Origin: an uncultured Rivibacter sp.
GTDB taxonomy: Bacteria; Pseudomonadota; Gammaproteobacteria; Burkholderiales; Burkholderiaceae
Reading direction: 5' to 3'
Length of the DNA: 29,913 bases
Assembly: GCA_946480925.1 (NCBI GenBank)
Contig: CAMLLU010000066.1
Coordinates: 1 to 29,913 of the forward strand
Below the pieces are notes generated by a model, which saw nothing but the letters and a program-made list of their open reading frames with translations, did not search any database and was not told where the DNA came from. The translations under genes and the position numbers were made by a program. Positions 1 through 7,684 of the stretch are shown here, piece after piece. Each line of letters starts with the position of its first letter. Position 1 is the stretch's first letter.

Positions 1-751
1 CGGCGAACAGGAGCCGAGTGGCGACAACGCCGCCGGGCTGGCGCTGGCGCAGCAGGCCCAGGCCCAGGCCCTGGCCGAGGCCTTCAGCCGTGCGGCGGGC
101 ACCCACCAGACGGTCCAGCTCGCCGCGCTGGTGGGCGTGCGCCCCGAAGACACGCCACCGCTGAAGGCGATGCCTGCAGCGCTGAACCACCAGGAGCCCA
201 TCGGCGACACCCAGGTGCCGCACAGCGGCGAGCCGGTCATCGCGATCGCCGCCAAGGCCGGCCTCGCCATCGCGGCCGGGCAGGACCTGCAGTTCAGCAA
301 CGGGCAGGCGGTGCACCTCGGGGCCGGGCAGGACGGCAGCCTGGCCAGCGGCGGGGCGCTGCGGGTGCACAGCGGGCAGGCCCTTGCGATGCTGGGCGGG
401 GCGGTGCAGCCGGGTGACGGCGGCCATGGGCTGCAGCTGAGCGCCGCCCAGGGCGATGTCGTGCTGCAGGCGCAAGGCGACACGATGGAGATCGCCGCGG
501 CGCTGCAGTTGCTCATCGCCAGTGCGGGCGGCAAGATCGACTTGGCCAGCCCCAAGAAGATCACCCTGGCCACCACCGGCGGGGCCAGCATCACGCTGGA
601 AAACGGCCAGCTCACGGTGATGTGCCCGGGCAAGATCACCGTGAAGGCGGCCATCAAGAGCATGGTCGGGCCGGGGACGGTGGACTATTCACTGCCGGCC
701 TTGCCGCGCGGCGAGTTCAAGGTCAAGAAGCGCTTCCCGTTCTCCAGCTGA
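1..751 (+). CDS. vgrG: Type VI secretion tip protein VgrG, C-terminal part (5' end outside window)
   Basis: The reading frame is open from base 2, so the gene begins before the window. The visible 249 residues are the tail of a VgrG spike: a Gln/Ala-rich helix (AQQAQAQALAEAFSRAAG) followed by a glycine-rich beta-helical DUF2345-type region with repeated short strands (AAKAGLAIAAGQDLQFSNG, LQLSAAQGDVVLQAQGDTMEI, KKITLATTGGASITLENGQLTVMCPGKITVKA). It ends with a short LPRGEFKVKKRFPF tail. VgrG trimers cap the Hcp tube of the type VI secretion system and carry effectors into target cells; the C-terminal beta-helix and tail usually bind the cargo. The next gene, 43 bases downstream on the same strand, is a large peptidoglycan-degrading effector and is the probable cargo. 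No DUF4123, DUF2169 or PAAR gene lies between them, so cargo loading may be direct. Family assignment is confident; the gene number (vgrG1, 2...) cannot be set. Confidence 0.9.
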   Translation, partial: GEQEPSGDNAAGLALAQQAQAQALAEAFSRAAGTHQTVQLAALVGVRPEDTPPLKAMPAALNHQEPIGDTQVPHSGEPVIAIAAKAGLAIAAGQDLQFSNGQAVHLGAGQDGSLASGGALRVHSGQALAMLGGAVQPGDGGHGLQLSAAQGDVVLQAQGDTMEIAAALQLLIASAGGKIDLASPKKITLATTGGASITLENGQLTVMCPGKITVKAAIKSMVGPGTVDYSLPALPRGEFKVKKRFPFSS

Positions 752-756
752 CCTTC

Positions 757-773
757 GGCATCCATCGGATGCC
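757..773 (+). terminator. Perfect hairpin between vgrG and the effector gene
   Basis: A perfect 7-bp inverted repeat, GGCATCC-ATC-GGATGCC, lies 5 bases after the vgrG stop and 21 bases before the effector start. No T-tract follows it, so it is more likely an attenuating or mRNA-processing hairpin than a strong terminator. It could set the spike to effector ratio. The function is inferred; the repeat itself is seen directly. Confidence 0.4.
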
Positions 774-794
774 CCTCCAAGCACAACAACAACC

Positions 795-3140
795 ATGCTG
801 ATCAGCCCCCCCTTCCTGCTGCCGCGCCAGGCCCACGAAACCGACGACGCCTACGTGGCGCGCTGCATGCCGGACTCCAGCGTCATCGTTCCGGGCACCG
901 GCGGCCCTGAAGGGTCGTTCCCGGTGTCGTTCAAGCTGGGCTGGCACGGCGGCCTGCACCTGCAGGCGCCCACCGGTGCCGACCACAACGTGGTCACCTC
1001 GGTGCGCGCCATCGCCGACGGCGAGATCGTCTACGCCCGCTCACCCGCCCCGCGCAACACCACCCCCAGCCCGGCCGAGCCGCGCAACTACAACCCCTAC
1101 GGCAGCGACCCGCGGTGGACGGACGACGGCTGCGTGATCATCCGCCACCGCACCGAGATCGGCGCGAACCGGCAGACCCACGCCGCCACGCAGGTGAGCT
1201 TCTTGTCCATCTACATGCACCTGAGCGAACTGCGCGGCGTGGCGCGGCAAGTGGCCGCCGGCACCGCGACCCACCGCACCGTCTACCGCAAGGACGTGAT
1301 CGGGCTGGCGGGCCAGGTGTACGGCAACGGCCACCAACTCCATCTCGAGATCGCCTGCGACGACGACAACCTGCAGCACCTGATCAACCGTCGCACCGGC
1401 GAGCTGAACACCGGGCAGGACGGGCGCGACGACAGCGTGTTCGGCGAGCTCTACTTCCGCCTGCCGCAGGGCACGCCGTTTTATGCCCAGCGCCCGCCGT
1501 ACAACGTCACGGGCGGGCCACGGGCCGGTGCCCAGGCCGGCACGCTGCAGGAGCCGGCGCTGTACGTGGGGCTGCGCTACAGCGGCGGCGAGCCGCGCGC
1601 CGCCGGGCATGGCCGGGGCGACGCCTACCTCACCAGCTACCGAGCCGACGGCACCACGCTGGGCGAGGCCGTCCACGACCGGGACGCGGAATACAACCTC
1701 TACAGCACCGCCACCGACATCAGCGAGGCCTACCCGGCCAATGCCAGGCCGGCGCCGAGCGCGGTGTACGAACTGCTGCGCTTCGGCCGCGTGATCGGCC
1801 CGGACGCGTTGACGCCGGCGGACGTGCCGCACTGGCGGCAGGTGCTGCTGCCGGGCAACACACGCGGCTGGGTCAACCTCCATGCACCAGACGTGCGCCG
1901 CTTCAGCGACGCGGACTTCCCGCAGTGGCGCGGCTGGCGCCTCATCGACGACGATGCCGACGCGGACAGCCGCTGCGAGTCGGCGCAGCTCACGGCGATG
2001 ATCGAAGACGCCAGCGCGAGCGACGGGCGGCTCACGCGGGCGGAGCTGGAGAGCCGGCTGGGCCGGGCCGACGTGCGCGCCCAGCTCAAGCGCACGATCT
2101 GCAAGTTCCCCACCGAGTGGGACCACGGCTCGGCGCCAGCGCGCTGGGGCTGGCTCAACGGCGACCCGGAGTTCGGGCTCGACGCCGAGGACTTCAACGA
2201 GCTGATGGGCCACGTCAACGCCATGACGTTCGATTGGGCCGCCGCCGGCACGGGCATCGGCACCACGCACTGGCATTTGCAGCCAAGGGAGTTCATTGCG
2301 CAATGGCGACAGTGCAGATGGTTCTCTACGAACGAGATGATGCAGCTGATCCCATCCCGCCATCCTGACAACCCGCAGAGAGAGATTCGCAATGCCGACG
2401 CAAGGACTTGGCTGACCGAGCACGGCAATACGCGTGCGAACGGTGCGAGACCAGCAAACATGGACATGAACATCAACAAGTTGTTGCGCCGCTATGGGTT
2501 CCAGTCGGTTTCACGGACGGCGCACCTATTTGGTCAGCTACTCACTGAGACTGATTTACTGCAGACGACGCGCGAATATGGCAATGACGACTACTTCACT
2601 CGTGCGTACGAAGGTAGATGCCGGCAAGTCGTAAGACGCGTAGTCAGAGAGTGGGGCCCAAACGAGGCGGAACTTTCTCCACTGGGCAATTGCGAACAAG
2701 GGGACGGCGCAAGGTTCATCGGACGTGGAGTCATCCAACTCACGGGCCGAGAGCTGTATGAGCAGTACGGCCGATATCGCGGACAAGATTTCTCAACCGG
2801 TACCAACTACCTCTTGGTATCAGACGTCGCGTTCAATGCGTGCGATAGCGCAGGCTACTACTGGGTGAAGGAATCGCTGCGCGACCGCAATGCAAACGGG
2901 CGCTGGGTTCTTCGAGGGACGATCAATATCCACCGCGATGCAGACAACGTTGGCTTTGCAACGCTAAGTACTCCAGCCGGACGCAGAGTGGCAGATGAAG
3001 ACACACTGCGTCTTACCCGCCAGATCAATCGGGCAGCATTCCATGTTGCTTGGCGCAGAAGCTTCTTCAAGCATGCCTACTATTTGCTCTCAGACTTGGT
3101 GGACGAAGCGCCAGAAGACTTCAGGAAACGTGAGCTATGA
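795..3140 (+). CDS. Predicted T6SS cargo effector: M23-like N-terminal domain plus GH19/lysozyme-like C-terminal domain
   Basis: This 781-residue protein has no signal peptide, as expected for cargo exported through VgrG. Residues 45-190 resemble an M23/LytM peptidase: WHGGLHLQAP (His51, His55), ADGEIVYA, SIYMHLSEL (His142) and GNGHQLHLEIA (His180, His183). The middle region (about 320-530) holds an SH3-like stretch (GNTRGWVNLHAPDVRRF) and a conserved-looking linker rich in Trp. Residues 556-770 match the GH19 chitinase/endolysin superfamily: an AHLFGQLLTETDLLQ helix with candidate catalytic Glu585, then GARFIGRGVIQLTGRELYEQYGRY. The two domains would cut peptide stems and glycan strands of peptidoglycan in the target periplasm. 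The ATG at 795 follows an A/C-rich leader without a clear Shine-Dalgarno. Its stop overlaps the next start (ATGA). Base composition falls from 49/60 G+C at 1561-1620 to 30/60 at 2521-2580, inside this one gene. Family assignment of each half is good; the substrate is inferred. Confidence 0.8.
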   Translation: MLISPPFLLPRQAHETDDAYVARCMPDSSVIVPGTGGPEGSFPVSFKLGWHGGLHLQAPTGADHNVVTSVRAIADGEIVYARSPAPRNTTPSPAEPRNYNPYGSDPRWTDDGCVIIRHRTEIGANRQTHAATQVSFLSIYMHLSELRGVARQVAAGTATHRTVYRKDVIGLAGQVYGNGHQLHLEIACDDDNLQHLINRRTGELNTGQDGRDDSVFGELYFRLPQGTPFYAQRPPYNVTGGPRAGAQAGTLQEPALYVGLRYSGGEPRAAGHGRGDAYLTSYRADGTTLGEAVHDRDAEYNLYSTATDISEAYPANARPAPSAVYELLRFGRVIGPDALTPADVPHWRQVLLPGNTRGWVNLHAPDVRRFSDADFPQWRGWRLIDDDADADSRCESAQLTAMIEDASASDGRLTRAELESRLGRADVRAQLKRTICKFPTEWDHGSAPARWGWLNGDPEFGLDAEDFNELMGHVNAMTFDWAAAGTGIGTTHWHLQPREFIAQWRQCRWFSTNEMMQLIPSRHPDNPQREIRNADARTWLTEHGNTRANGARPANMDMNINKLLRRYGFQSVSRTAHLFGQLLTETDLLQTTREYGNDDYFTRAYEGRCRQVVRRVVREWGPNEAELSPLGNCEQGDGARFIGRGVIQLTGRELYEQYGRYRGQDFSTGTNYLLVSDVAFNACDSAGYYWVKESLRDRNANGRWVLRGTINIHRDADNVGFATLSTPAGRRVADEDTLRLTRQINRAAFHVAWRRSFFKHAYYLLSDLVDEAPEDFRKREL

Positions 3141-3799
3141 AGAATGCCGTTAGTGAGACCACCAAGCGAGCGGTGCTTCTGTTTGGTATCTGGTTCGGAA
3201 CTTCTTGCGTTGCTGACGGCGTGTCCGGGCAACCAGTCTCTGGCTGCGGTCTTGCCTTCGTTCCGCCACCGAATGTGAGCGTGTCGCTCAAGGGGGCATC
3301 ACCTGACGCATGCGATTCAGCACTGCAACTACAGATTGATCCTCGGCCTGGCTACCTAGAAGAGGAAAACCTGCTACTGGTCAGCGCTGCTTCGTTTCAA
3401 CAGGCAGTCGAGGCATCAGGTCGATTCAAGAAGACTCGCCGTGGCTATCAGTATGTGTATACACCTGCGTCAGGTGAGCCCGGTGATGAGACGCAGCTCG
3501 TAGGCAGGCTCGCGACTCAGGAAGTCAATAAAGGCGGGCGCCAGCTCATCATCGGAATGGCATCGGTCCGCGTGATGGCATCGCCATTCAAGATGTGGCC
3601 ATCTGACGAAGTGAGAGGCATTGCGGAGCGGAAGTACGGCATTGCGACTCACGGACTCATTCTCGACTGCGCCTATGGCATTGCCGGAACCGAGCGAGCT
3701 GCCGTGACCGCTTCAACGTGCGTCCCGCGGTCCACGATGCCTGGGGGGCCTAAAGCCTCCGTTATTCGGGAGCTTCTTGGCTCTGTGCGGTGGGATTGA
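3137..3799 (+). CDS. Predicted periplasmic immunity protein for the upstream effector
   Basis: The ATG overlaps the effector stop by four bases (ATGA) and an AGGAAA sequence lies about 10 bases upstream, so translation is probably coupled. The 220-residue product starts with a charged stretch and a hydrophobic segment (RAVLLFGIWFGTSCVADG), a probable Sec signal peptide or lipoprotein-like leader, which places it in the periplasm where a peptidoglycan hydrolase would act. The mature part has paired cysteines (SGCGLAFVPPP... DACDSALQLQID) and a C-terminal block GLILDCAYGIAG...TASTCVPR. A similar block occurs in the protein encoded at 5462-6589, so the two may be diverged paralogues. No known family is recognised. 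The immunity role is inferred from position, export and composition, not from homology. Confidence 0.65.
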   Translation: MKNAVSETTKRAVLLFGIWFGTSCVADGVSGQPVSGCGLAFVPPPNVSVSLKGASPDACDSALQLQIDPRPGYLEEENLLLVSAASFQQAVEASGRFKKTRRGYQYVYTPASGEPGDETQLVGRLATQEVNKGGRQLIIGMASVRVMASPFKMWPSDEVRGIAERKYGIATHGLILDCAYGIAGTERAAVTASTCVPRSTMPGGPKASVIRELLGSVRWD

Positions 3800-3955
3800 C
3801 TGAACGAGGCCTGTTTGGGGGCTGCCTGCATCGATCCGGACGTGCACATTACTGGCGCTTCGAGACACGGCGTGATGCAGTGGACGAAGTGATCGATTGG
3901 CTGGACTTCTACAACCATCACCTCCGCACACCACCTGGGCCACTCGTTGGCTGAA
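3800..3955 (+). pseudogene. Remnant of an IS3-family transposase (integrase-core C-terminus)
   Basis: Read in frame from 3841, the DNA encodes RAHYWRFETRRDAVDEV followed by IDWLDFYNHHLRT and a stop at 3952. This matches the end of IS3-type transposase DDE domains, where FxTRxxAxxxVxxWIxFYNxxRxHxxLGYxSP is typical. After NHH the similarity moves to another frame (HHLGHSLAEP, compare xxTLGYVSP), consistent with a small frameshift. No intact transposase and no start codon remain, and only about 45 codons are recognisable. The remnant sits between two exported-protein genes of the T6SS cassette. It is a footprint of an insertion element and may mark how this low-GC cassette was assembled. The family call rests on a short motif, so confidence is moderate. 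Confidence 0.5.
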
Positions 3956-3961
3956 CCCTCT

Positions 3962-5386
3962 ATGTGCCTTCGAGTCATCATCTCTTCGCTCTGCCTCACG
4001 ACGTGGTGTGTTCTTTCTGACGCAGCGAAGGCCGAGATTGCAGTCGAATACTTTGACGCTGGCGATCCGAGCTATGCAGGCATTGGATTCCTCTCGGACA
4101 ACAAGTCGCTCTTCATTGGGGAATGCCGAACGTTCGATCTCAATGAAAAGCGCCCGTCTGCAGACTGTCGATTTCCTGCGAACACCCGCTGGGGTACCGT
4201 GAGTCCAGATGGCTCACTGGTCCTTGTCACGACCGTCGAGCCAAAGAGCAACAAGGTGATGTCCTTTCAAGTGGATGGAGCAACTGGCCGTGTACTGAGT
4301 TCGAAGAAGGGTATCCACTTCGCACCGCCGGTAGCCATTCATCCGAGCAACGGCTACTGGGCTGTAGCGCGTGCCGGCAAGAACGTAAACGCTTCGGAAA
4401 CCATCGCCATCGTCGACAGCAAGTGGAGAGTTCGCAAGGCAGGGATCTATGCCGACACGCAGCGCATCTTCGCTTTGAGCTTTTCATTCGACGGAAGCGA
4501 GCTGCTGGTCAACGGCGGTGGGCCTCTTGATGGGGCCACCCTGCAAACATCGACCTGGGAGCCAAAGAACGTCGCCACCGCGCCCTATCTACTGAGGAAT
4601 ACGGCAGGAACTGTGGCGATCACCACCAAGGACAAAGCACTGATGCTTGTCGATCCATCGACGGGGGCTGAACTCCAGACATTGGAGATCGACGTATCCA
4701 ATGAAGATCCGCAAGCGGCCGTCAGCCCCGATGGGCAATGGTTCGCAGCCAAGGGCTATCGGCAGGACGGGTCACAGCGCAGGTATGCGCTCGCGCTCGT
4801 GAGATTGACAAGGTCGGCCGGCACTCCGAAAGTGCCTTTCGATAGCGGTACGCGTAAAGAGCTTGTGCAGCAATTGGTCAAGGCTGTATCCCGAACGCCC
4901 GGTTTCCCAGAGGCAGAACAGCCAGTCATCGCAATCGCAGGCAATCCACGAGCGTCTAGTGGGGCGGAGGGTGCCAAGCTTCTGGTGCCGATCACTGTCC
5001 GCTACAAGAAGTTGAGCAACAAGTACTGCAGGCTTGCCGTGATTCCCACAACCACAGGCAGTGACATACAGCTGGTCCCGGTGACAACTCGGGCTGGCTA
5101 CGACAGTTGTGAGCGCATTGCTCCCGTAATTTTTCTTGACATCAATCACGATGGGGAAGCAGACGTGGTCTATGGCGTGACGCTGAAGTCAAATCGAGAG
5201 AGCTTTTCGGTCACTGAGGCAGCCGTGTATTTGTCAGATGCGAGTGCGCCTACTGGATACTGCTACTCGCCAGTCGCTAGCGAGCAAGTCCAGCCTGAAG
5301 ACTTGAAAAGTCGTTCAACGGCAGAGGCAGCACTTCAGAACGCCAGGGACAGGCTGGGACTTAGCGAATACTCATGCAGGAACTGA
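3962..5386 (+). CDS. Exported protein of unknown function with WD40-like/beta-propeller and D-x-D-G repeats
   Basis: The ATG at 3962 is preferred because it puts a typical signal peptide first (MCLRVIISSLCLTTWCVLSDAAKA); an in-frame TTG at 3947 would add five residues that come from the transposase remnant. The mature protein of about 450 residues has blade-like strands: GIGFLSDNKSLFIGE, WGTVSPDGSLVLVTTVEP, FALSFSFDGSELLVNG, DPQAAVSPDGQWFAAKGY. The SPDG turns are typical of WD40-like beta-propellers. Near the C-terminus, DINHDGEADVVYG resembles an FG-GAP or dockerin-type calcium loop. It lies in the lower-GC cassette downstream of a T6SS effector, between two probable immunity paralogues, and may be an additional immunity or cell-wall protective protein. 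That role is inferred from location only; no named family is recognised. Confidence 0.6.
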   Translation: MCLRVIISSLCLTTWCVLSDAAKAEIAVEYFDAGDPSYAGIGFLSDNKSLFIGECRTFDLNEKRPSADCRFPANTRWGTVSPDGSLVLVTTVEPKSNKVMSFQVDGATGRVLSSKKGIHFAPPVAIHPSNGYWAVARAGKNVNASETIAIVDSKWRVRKAGIYADTQRIFALSFSFDGSELLVNGGGPLDGATLQTSTWEPKNVATAPYLLRNTAGTVAITTKDKALMLVDPSTGAELQTLEIDVSNEDPQAAVSPDGQWFAAKGYRQDGSQRRYALALVRLTRSAGTPKVPFDSGTRKELVQQLVKAVSRTPGFPEAEQPVIAIAGNPRASSGAEGAKLLVPITVRYKKLSNKYCRLAVIPTTTGSDIQLVPVTTRAGYDSCERIAPVIFLDINHDGEADVVYGVTLKSNRESFSVTEAAVYLSDASAPTGYCYSPVASEQVQPEDLKSRSTAEAALQNARDRLGLSEYSCRN

Positions 5387-5461
5387 CCTACGAGGTCATG
5401 TCTCTGGCAGTGGTTGGCCGTCTGGCTGACGGCATATGTGGCGACATCTTGAGAAAGTCCC

Positions 5462-6589
5462 ATGCGCAATAGAGGACCTTGGGCGCTGGGTGGCTTGCTG
5501 CTCCAGGTTGCAAGCCTCTCGGCTCATGCGGAGGACACACTGTGCGGAGTTCGCTTCGACGCCGAGCGCTTCGGATTCGAAGTTCAAGCCGTCCAGCCGG
5601 ACGAAGAGCAAGGCTGCGGCAGGTTCTTGATCAGCAAATCCGTCGATGCGGAGTCTGAGCCACGTGTCGTCTCCATTGCGGTGCTGGCCGGACCCGCCAG
5701 TGATTCCTTGAAGTCGAGTCCCAGCAGTTTTGAGCCAACGAGGACCGGCAGCCTCAAGTTCCGGAAACCCAAAGCGGTAAAGGACGAGAGATCCTTCTAC
5801 TTCGCCACAACACTACGGGTGCTGTCCGAGAAGAGGTTTTCAACCCCGGATGGTGAGATGTACCTTGCCGAATACAAACGTCGCGTCGTTCGGTTGAAGC
5901 GGGCCAGCAGTCAAGAAGAAGCAGCGGTTCATGAACTTCAGCGTTGCTTCGAAGCGGTGAAGACAACCCCCGCGCACACAGTCCTTCTTTCTGGATGTGA
6001 TTTAGCCAAGCATGGTCCAGTACCCGTGACACAAGCATTCAACTTGCTTGAGTCCGCGAAGTTAGCTGTTCTTGCAACGGCCGTTTCACCGCTCCATGCG
6101 GACGGGCTTCCACTATCTTGCGGAAGTCCGCTTCTTGAAGACCGTGCCCTGCGGCAAATCGAATGCGTCGACGAGAAAGGACTCGTTGTCCAACGCTATG
6201 AGGAAAGCTCACCTCCAACTGCCTACGCGACTGACCTTGATAAACGCACAGTAGCGGTCGCGCGCAGCGAGCAAGTTGAGGCATTGATGCAAGCAGCGGG
6301 AATTGTGAGCAAGAGCCGTAGGCAGGCGCTGCCAAGAACACTGCTTTTGCAGCCACCCATGAAAGATCAGGTACATCACCGGGCCCCGCCTCGTGCTGCA
6401 CGCAAGCACAAACAATGGCAGCTGTGGACTGAAGAAGTCCAATATGGGGCTCAAGGCGGAAGCCCAGGATTTGTTATCGATTGCGTCACTGCAATTCGAA
6501 CTGAACCCAAGTACGCAACGGCAGTCGCTGAATGCTTCCCGCTGGAAGAACGTACGAGATTCTTGTCGACCCTCGACAAGATCAAGTGA
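5462..6589 (+). CDS. Exported protein, probable second (paralogous) immunity protein
   Basis: Residues 1-23 form a clear Sec signal peptide (MRNRGPWALGGLLLQVASLSAHA) and a GAGAAAG ribosome binding site lies just upstream. The mature protein begins EDTLCGVRFDAERF... and includes several cysteines (Cys28, then GCGRF, LQRCFEA, SGCDLA, LSCGSP, IECVDE), suggesting disulfides in the periplasm. Its C-terminus GFVIDCVTAIRTEPKYATAVAECFP can be aligned by eye to GLILDCAYGIAGTERAAVTASTCVP of the 3137-3799 product, and both mature N-termini carry a CG-x-x-F block. I infer that they are diverged relatives in one toxin/immunity cluster, this one being longer (375 versus 220 residues). No enzymatic motif is seen. 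Function is inferred from context. Confidence 0.6.
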   Translation: MRNRGPWALGGLLLQVASLSAHAEDTLCGVRFDAERFGFEVQAVQPDEEQGCGRFLISKSVDAESEPRVVSIAVLAGPASDSLKSSPSSFEPTRTGSLKFRKPKAVKDERSFYFATTLRVLSEKRFSTPDGEMYLAEYKRRVVRLKRASSQEEAAVHELQRCFEAVKTTPAHTVLLSGCDLAKHGPVPVTQAFNLLESAKLAVLATAVSPLHADGLPLSCGSPLLEDRALRQIECVDEKGLVVQRYEESSPPTAYATDLDKRTVAVARSEQVEALMQAAGIVSKSRRQALPRTLLLQPPMKDQVHHRAPPRAARKHKQWQLWTEEVQYGAQGGSPGFVIDCVTAIRTEPKYATAVAECFPLEERTRFLSTLDKIK

Positions 6590-6654
6590 AAGTCTGGGTG
6601 GTGCGTTGCTTCGTCCTGAACTGCGACGCTATTGGCAAAGACCTACCGGTAAAG

Positions 6655-6690
6655 GGTGAACCGCCCCGGCAATTGCGGAGGCCGGCTGCG
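6655..6690 (+). repeat. Possible insertion-sequence end remnant
   Basis: The string GTGAACCGCCCCGG followed by AATTGCGGAGGCC resembles, from memory, terminal inverted repeats of IS3-family elements in beta- and gammaproteobacteria, which begin TGAACCGCCCCGG. It lies where the low-GC cassette returns to the high-GC background, and an IS3 transposase remnant lies at 3841-3952. No partner end was found. This is weak evidence. Confidence 0.25.
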
Positions 6691-6771
6691 CTACCTGAAA
6701 ATCAACCCGCCTGAACGTTCCATGCAGCCGTTTTGCACCCAGGGGTTGCGCACCGGTGCTGCAATGCCGGC

Positions 6772-7623
6772 ATGGACACCCCCGCCAACACTCCCCTGCC
6801 CTCGCTCTACCTCTCGCACGGCTCGCCCATGATGGCGCTGGAGCCTGGCGAAGCAGGTGAATTCCTCAAGCGCCTCGGGCCGGCCATCGACGCCGCGTTC
6901 GGCCGGCCGAAGGCGGTGCTGATCGTGTCGCCGCACACCGCCACGCGCACGCCCTACCTGCTGGCCGCCGCGCAGCACGACACCGTGCATGACTTCGGCG
7001 GCTTCCCCGCGCCGCTGTACGAGATCCGCTACGACGCACCCGGCGCGCCCGCACTGGCGCAGCGCGCCGCCGAGCTGATGCGCTCGCAAGGGCTGGCCGT
7101 CGAGGTCACGCCCGAAGGCGGGCTGGACCATGGCATCTGGACGCTCCTGCGCTACATGTGGCCGAAGGCCGACGTGCCCGTGCTGCCGCTGTCGCTGGTG
7201 CCCATGCGCAGCCCGGCCGAGCAGTGGCGTATCGGCGAGACGCTGGCGCCGCTGGCCAGCGAAGGCGTGCTGATCGTGGGCTCCGGCAGCCTCACCCACA
7301 ACCTGCGCCTGTTCATGACGCAACGCCCGGCAGTGGATGCACCCGAAATGGAAGAAGCCGCGCGCTTTCGCGGCTGGGTGGCCGAGCGCAGCGCGGCACG
7401 CGACTGGGACGCCTTGCTCGACTACCGCCAGGCCGCGCCGGGCGCGGTGGCCATGCACCCGACGGACGAACACTGGCTGCCCTTCTACGTTGCCGCCGGC
7501 GCAGGCGGGCGCGATGCCGTGCCGCAGCGCGTGCATGCCAGCATGACGTACGGCTTCCTGGCGATGGACGGCTACGCGTTCGGCCCCGGCGTTGGCCAGC
7601 TCGCGGCCGCCTTGGCGGCGTAG
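6772..7623 (+). CDS. Extradiol ring-cleavage dioxygenase, LigB/YgiD (4,5-DOPA dioxygenase) family
   Basis: The 283-residue product is a LigB-fold dioxygenase of the YgiD/plant DODA type. Visible landmarks are YLSHGSPMMALE (His16), VLIVSPHTATRTP (His55), LDHGIWTLLRYMWP (His120), GSGSLTHNLRLF (His176) and MHPTDEHWLPF (His229, His234). In YgiD-type enzymes, histidines at the positions of His16, His55 and His176 bind the metal. These enzymes open catechol rings of small phenolics such as DOPA; the true substrate here cannot be read from sequence. The ATG at 6772 is chosen over a TTG at 6733 because family members start a few residues before SLYLSHGSP. The gene is monocistronic and converges on the RND pump gene across a hairpin. 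Its high GC matches the chromosome background, unlike the preceding cassette. Confidence 0.88.
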   Translation: MDTPANTPLPSLYLSHGSPMMALEPGEAGEFLKRLGPAIDAAFGRPKAVLIVSPHTATRTPYLLAAAQHDTVHDFGGFPAPLYEIRYDAPGAPALAQRAAELMRSQGLAVEVTPEGGLDHGIWTLLRYMWPKADVPVLPLSLVPMRSPAEQWRIGETLAPLASEGVLIVGSGSLTHNLRLFMTQRPAVDAPEMEEAARFRGWVAERSAARDWDALLDYRQAAPGAVAMHPTDEHWLPFYVAAGAGGRDAVPQRVHASMTYGFLAMDGYAFGPGVGQLAAALAA

Positions 7624-7657
7624 TAGCCGGTGCCACTGCCGCCGCGAGGCTTCGATA

Positions 7658-7681
7658 CCTCGGCCCGAACGGAGGCCGAGG
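7658..7681. terminator. Bidirectional terminator-like hairpin between convergent genes
   Basis: A perfect 8-bp stem, CCTCGGCC and GGCCGAGG around an 8-base loop, lies between the dioxygenase stop (7623) and the RND pump stop (7685). It has no T-tract on either side, but the convergent position suits a shared terminator. Confidence 0.5.
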
Positions 7682-7684
7682 CCC

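Noticed and set aside
1041..2423. 460-codon open frame on the minus strand
   Set aside because: Antisense to the T6SS effector, ends where the GC drops, and has no recognisable domain.
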